64,000 nucleotides of DNA from Stictocephala bisonia (taxonomy: Eukaryota; Arthropoda; Insecta; Hemiptera; Membracidae). A program made the position numbers and the translations under genes. The notes beneath the pieces were generated by a model. That model saw only the letters and a list, made by a program, of their open reading frames with translations, did not search any database and was not told the DNA's origin. The number at the start of each line of letters is the position of its first letter. Position 1 is the stretch's first letter. The stretch covers positions 2,378,801 to 2,442,800 of the forward strand of contig JAQJVL010000030.1 in assembly GCA_035578905.1 (NCBI GenBank), in the 5' to 3' direction. Shown piece after piece: positions 60,156-64,000 of this stretch.

Positions 60156-61179
60156 CTGTCGGTGCAAAAATTATGAGCACCCGAGTTTGAAAATTGTGAT
60201 CTAAGGAACAACATGTAATCACACCATTGTTTTCCTCGTTTAGTTGTACGTTATATCGTATGCATTTTAAATGTTATTTACAAATTTTAATTATTTTTAT
60301 CCTAGTGGGAACTAAACATGTACCAGAACGTTAACTAGTTTTCACTGTACTTAAATTTACACCGTTACTCCTCAAAAACCAGCTCATATATTATATTTAA
60401 ATTTTATTTACTGGTTGATAGGAATGTTTTATATAAGTTGTATAAATTTTAGAATTTCAACTTATCGACAAAACAACTTGTTATCAATTCCCTGAAACGT
60501 TAATAGAACGTTGATAATTAGTTTCTTGGTTAATAGATGTTATTAAACTAATTACTTGGTCTTTTTTAATGCTTATGCCATGTATAGTTACGATACATTA
60601 CTTTTTTTGTGTAAATAAGTGCAGTGATTTTATATGGATTTAAATCACTTAAAATTTTTTAATTTTAAGTTATTTTAAATTGATTTAAATTGATTTAAAC
60701 TGATTTAAAATCACTGCTTTTACTTACACATTTGAGAGTAATGTATCTTATATATTCATGGCATAAGCATTACAACAAGACCAAGTAATTAATTTTACAA
60801 CCTCTAGAAGCCAAGTAAACAATGTTTCATAAAATTGGTAAGAGCTTTTTTCTCAAAAAGTTAAAATTCTAAAACTCACAGAACTTATATAAAACATTCC
60901 CATATACCAGGTATTGAAATATGAATGCAAAAATTATCAGGTTTTTTAGTAATAACAGTGTAAATTTGATGTACAGTGAAAACTAGTTAAAATTCCTGTA
61001 CTTTTTTTGTTCCAACCAGGATAGTAATTACTACAACTTATAATACAATTTTACAATGAGTATGACATAAGGAACAAATAAACGAGGAAAACAATGGCGT
61101 GATTAGATTTTTCATAGGTCTCTTAGGTCCTAATAAGACAACCTTCAAACTCGGGTGTTCATAATTTCTGCGCTGACAG
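60156..61179. mobile_element. Tc1/mariner-like fold-back MITE, 1024 bp
   Basis: It is flanked by TA on both sides (60154-60155 and 61180-61181). The left end CTGTCGGTGCAAAAATTATG + AGCACCCGAGTTTG is matched by the inverted right end CAAACTCGGGTGTTCATAATTTCTGCGCTGACAG in two parts. Similarity continues along two arms of almost 500 bp (for example ATTGTTTTCCTCGTTTA, TAACTAGTTTTCACTGTAC, GGAATGTTTTATATAAGTT and AATGCTTATGCCATG) to a centre of GATTTAAAT repeats near 60670. No transposase. Terminal sequence and TA target fit Tc1/mariner. A transcript through it would form a long hairpin. Confidence 0.85.
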
Positions 61180-61460
61180 TACATGAATTTTTGTAACGGG
61201 TGGGGTATCAATTGGCATATTTAATATAATTAGTAATTGATTATATGTATCTCAGTTTTCTTTCCTTTATTTCAAGGCTTTAAATTGTGGTTTTATCGTT
61301 TTGAGATAATAACAGCTGATTCATGGCGTCGTTTTTTCGTTGCCTAATAACAGGGGTCGGAATATCAGCTGGCCCATAATTTAAGTATTTTGAGTACACT
61401 ATCAACTCACTCAAAAGTTAAACAACTTTAGTACACTGTTTCTTTAGGTCTTAAATAGAA

Positions 61461-61684
61461 CAGTGATATTGACCCACCCGCCCACCCTTACACGTACAGT
61501 GATATTGACCCACCCACCTGCCCATACACATACAGTGATATTGACCCACCCGCCCACCCGCACACGTACAGTGATATTGACCCACCCGCCCACCCATACA
61601 TGTACAGTGATATTGACCCACCCACCCGCCCATACACGTACAGTGATATTGACCCACCCACCCGCCCATACACGTACAGTGATA
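61461..61684 (-). repeat. C-rich minisatellite, 36-39 bp unit, left arm
   Basis: Six units of CAGTGATATTGACCCACCCG + CCCATACACGTA with variation. Where the core is CCCACCCGCCCACCC (61473-61487, 61545-61559, 61581-61595) the minus strand has four G3 runs with single-base loops, a G-quadruplex motif. Confidence 0.93.
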
Positions 61685-61727
61685 TTCTTTTCTTTATCAC
61701 TTTTCTTTATCACTTTATACTATGGCA

Positions 61728-61914
61728 TTAGTACCATTGTACGTGTATGGATGGGCGGGTGGGTTAGTACCATTGTACGTGTATGGGTGGGTGGGTAGGT
61801 TAGTACCATTGTACGTGTATGGGTGGGTGGGTAGGTTAGTACCATTGTACGTGTATGGGTGTGTGGGTGGGTTAGTACCATTGTACGTGTATGGGTGGGT
61901 GGGTAGGTTAACTG
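61728..61914 (+). repeat. G-rich minisatellite, 36-37 bp unit, right arm
   Basis: Five units of TTAGTACCATTGTACGTGTA + TGGGTGGGTGGGTAGG. The core GTACGTGTATGGGTGGG is the reverse complement of the left array's CCCACCCATACACGTAC, so the two arrays face each other across 43 bp. Confidence 0.93.
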
Positions 61915-64000
61915 TTGCAATACGGTCACTGTTTGGTTATTTTGAACGGAACAACTTCATTTGTTGACTATTGCAAATTCCTGATAGCATTAAAAAAATA
62001 TGCAAAATGAGTAACAGGTGAACCATTACCAACTTTCAAAATACTTCAAATGGTCCTGATTAAGATAGTTGATTTTAAGAGGGTTTGGAGAAATAAATAT
62101 AAAAAAAGGTTTGTTCTAAGTTTAATAACTACCGGTACGGTTTTTGGTACATCGGAAATACCGTTAAGTGCCGGAAGACACTTTTGCCCTGTCTGCTTAC
62201 AAATGTTTTTTATCATACGGAAGATAATAAAAAATAAAACTAAAGTTTTAAAATAGCACGCGAAGCGCCATGATTCGCGATCTAAGGTTAAAGAGGGCTT
62301 TAAAATTGTTTTGAGGAAAGAAGTATTTTATAAGGAAATTATAAAATTTAACATAAAGTACTAATGAAACAGAAAACAATTATGAACTTTTAACTCGCTT
62401 TGAAACAATTCAATTTTGTTGTTTCAAACATGTTCAACATGATTGGGAGATAATTTTGTTTCTGAGATAACTCCTTTTGAGATACCAAAGCTTATACTTA
62501 AATATAAATTTGTACTAATTTAATGTTTTCTTCATTCTGAACGCCAACATATAAACTTAATTCTTTTTTATTTTTTTTCACGAACTTAACCTAACATAGC
62601 CTAACTAAATCCTTCAAAAGAATTGAACATTTCCATTCAATTCAGATCCCTGACCTTCGGGACAGTTTATCACCTGTTTCTCCGGCCAAATTAAAAACAA
62701 AAAAAAAATCGTCTTTTTTGTAAGTTGCTTGTATGTTCATCCGCCAGACATGAAGTAGTTCACCAGAATTTAAGTAAAAACTTCAATTTAAAAGTTTCTC
62801 CTGACTTTTAAAGTCTTTTCTAAAGATAAATGACTTATAATCTATAATTTGGTCCCAAAATAATTATTGGGCTCGATCATTATAAGTAAATATTAAGTAT
62901 AAAATAAAAAGTAAAAAAAGATCAATAAATGGCAACAAACTCAACATGATTCTTCCAAAAATGTACAATCTCGTGCTAACAACTAAATAAATCGGTGCTG
63001 TTAGAATATAATGTAATGATTATTTAATCTGCACTGTTCCAAACACATAATTCTAATTATTAAGAGTATACAATAAGTGAACTTGTGGAGTGTAATCCTG
63101 TGACTTTTACATACTGTAACGCGCCACTCTCAGTAGTGTGCATACCCTCTTCAATTACTAGTTCTTGGAACTTCGCAACAGCAGATGTTACTGACCACTT
63201 GTGTGTGACCGTGGCCGTTTGAGTTCAACCGACCCGCATTGCCGACCAGTGCTCCCACATACCATCTGGCCTGCCTTACATTCCGTACATGGAATATTGA
63301 ATCCCCTTACACATACAAGCTAATAAGCAAAATTACTACTAAATATACGCCATGCTTTGCTTATTATATTGCTTGTTTTCTGAGATTTGTATGTTTTATT
63401 ACGACCTTGATTTATTTTACTACGTCTAATTTATTTTGGGCACCAAGAGAGTTTGTCGGGGGTGGATTAGTTAACATACATTAACCAACTTCATCAACCG
63501 TATAATCGATAACAATCATCGACGTAGCCTAATACAGCCAATTGATCGTTTTGTCGGTGATTTCTTTAGTTAAAGTTGTAAACAACGAGCATTTACGAAA
63601 GTAATATTCTCCTTAGGATTTCTTTGTTTTGAACTAAAAGTGTTCGTTGTTAAATGTAAACTAGTATATAAATACTAGGAGAAAATATACAAACTGACTA
63701 GGCAAAGAAAACAATCGTACAATTGTTACAGATTTAGTACCGATAGCAACATTGTGATCACTATGTGAATTATTATATGGAAAAATTTTTCAATGAACAT
63801 CAATAAGACTTATATTAGTTGGTATCATGTTTCGTTAAGTTGGTGTTGTAGGTGAAAATAACGATTTTTAGGGGATGACCAGACTAGTACACATAGTATA
63901 CATAGTAAGGGGTAGCCACGGTCGATGTTGCTCGACTCCGTTATCTTGCGATAACGTCGGAACCCTCCGGTCAAGACCACTGGTCCCTAATTAGTGTACG
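61915..64000. other. AT-rich stretch to the end of the window
   Basis: No gene supported. A GC-richer patch lies at 63120-63290, and a perfect short hairpin, CGTTATC-ttgc-GATAACG, at 63940-63957. Confidence 0.45.

Noticed and set aside
61444..61967. Frames of 69-111 codons reading repeated His/Thr/Pro or Val/Gly/Trp peptides
   Set aside because: They are readings of the two facing GC-rich minisatellites.

Overview
The window looks like AT-rich, non-genic eukaryotic nuclear DNA, most likely from an insect. A hemipteran is my guess, based only on the style of the non-LTR reverse transcriptases, the tRNA-derived SINEs and the many MITEs. There is no operon-like gene packing, no rRNA gene and no intact tRNA gene. 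No complete host gene can be read. Three short segments look like exons of split genes: a possible 3'-terminal coding exon on the minus strand (1145-1333), a possible initial coding exon on the minus strand (38185-38250), and a GC-rich, ATG-free segment with strong splice donors that resembles a promoter plus 5' UTR exon on the plus strand (35340-35564). Nothing shows that any two of them belong to the same gene.

Repeats dominate. (1) Tandem arrays, each with its own unit: 23 bp (3080-4273), 138-140 bp (11607-12217 and 19072-19912, one array split in two), 56 bp (25873-26534), 33 bp (38655-39585), 40 bp (48291-49214), 54 bp (53191-53417), 43 bp (54022-54582), and two related 36-39 bp GC-rich arrays in opposite orientation (61461-61684 and 61728-61914). 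Together they make up roughly a tenth of the window. (2) DNA transposons: a 6.85 kb element with long terminal inverted repeats, AG...CT ends and a 6-bp target duplication (12218-19071), inserted in the 138-bp array and containing the only assembly gap (18901-19000); a piggyBac-like element at TTAA (23319-23946); a 1 kb fold-back Tc1/mariner-like element at TA (60156-61179); and two further MITE families (M1, M2). (3) Retroelements: a 5'-truncated, frameshifted Jockey-like LINE (29385-31550), a second decayed LINE fragment of another lineage (47255-47992), a tRNA-derived SINE family (SINE-A) with about ten copies, including one nested inside another with a visible target duplication, and a second SINE-like family (SINE-B) with a poly(A) end and a nested hairpin.

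Layout: 1-3 kb has the candidate terminal exon and AT-rich DNA; 3-4.3 kb the 23-bp satellite; 4.3-11.6 kb AT-rich DNA with MITEs and the SINE nest; 11.6-19.9 kb the satellite split by the large TIR element; 20-29 kb AT-rich DNA, the piggyBac-like element and the 56-bp array; 29.4-34 kb the LINE and three SINE-A copies; 35.3-38.3 kb the two promoter/exon candidates; 38.6-48 kb the 33-bp array, SINEs, M1 and the second LINE; 48-55 kb three arrays and M2 copies; 55-64 kb SINEs, M2, the Tc1-like fold-back element and the inverted GC-rich arrays. Most long reading frames lie in tandem arrays whose unit is a multiple of three, or are short chance frames. They are not called as genes.
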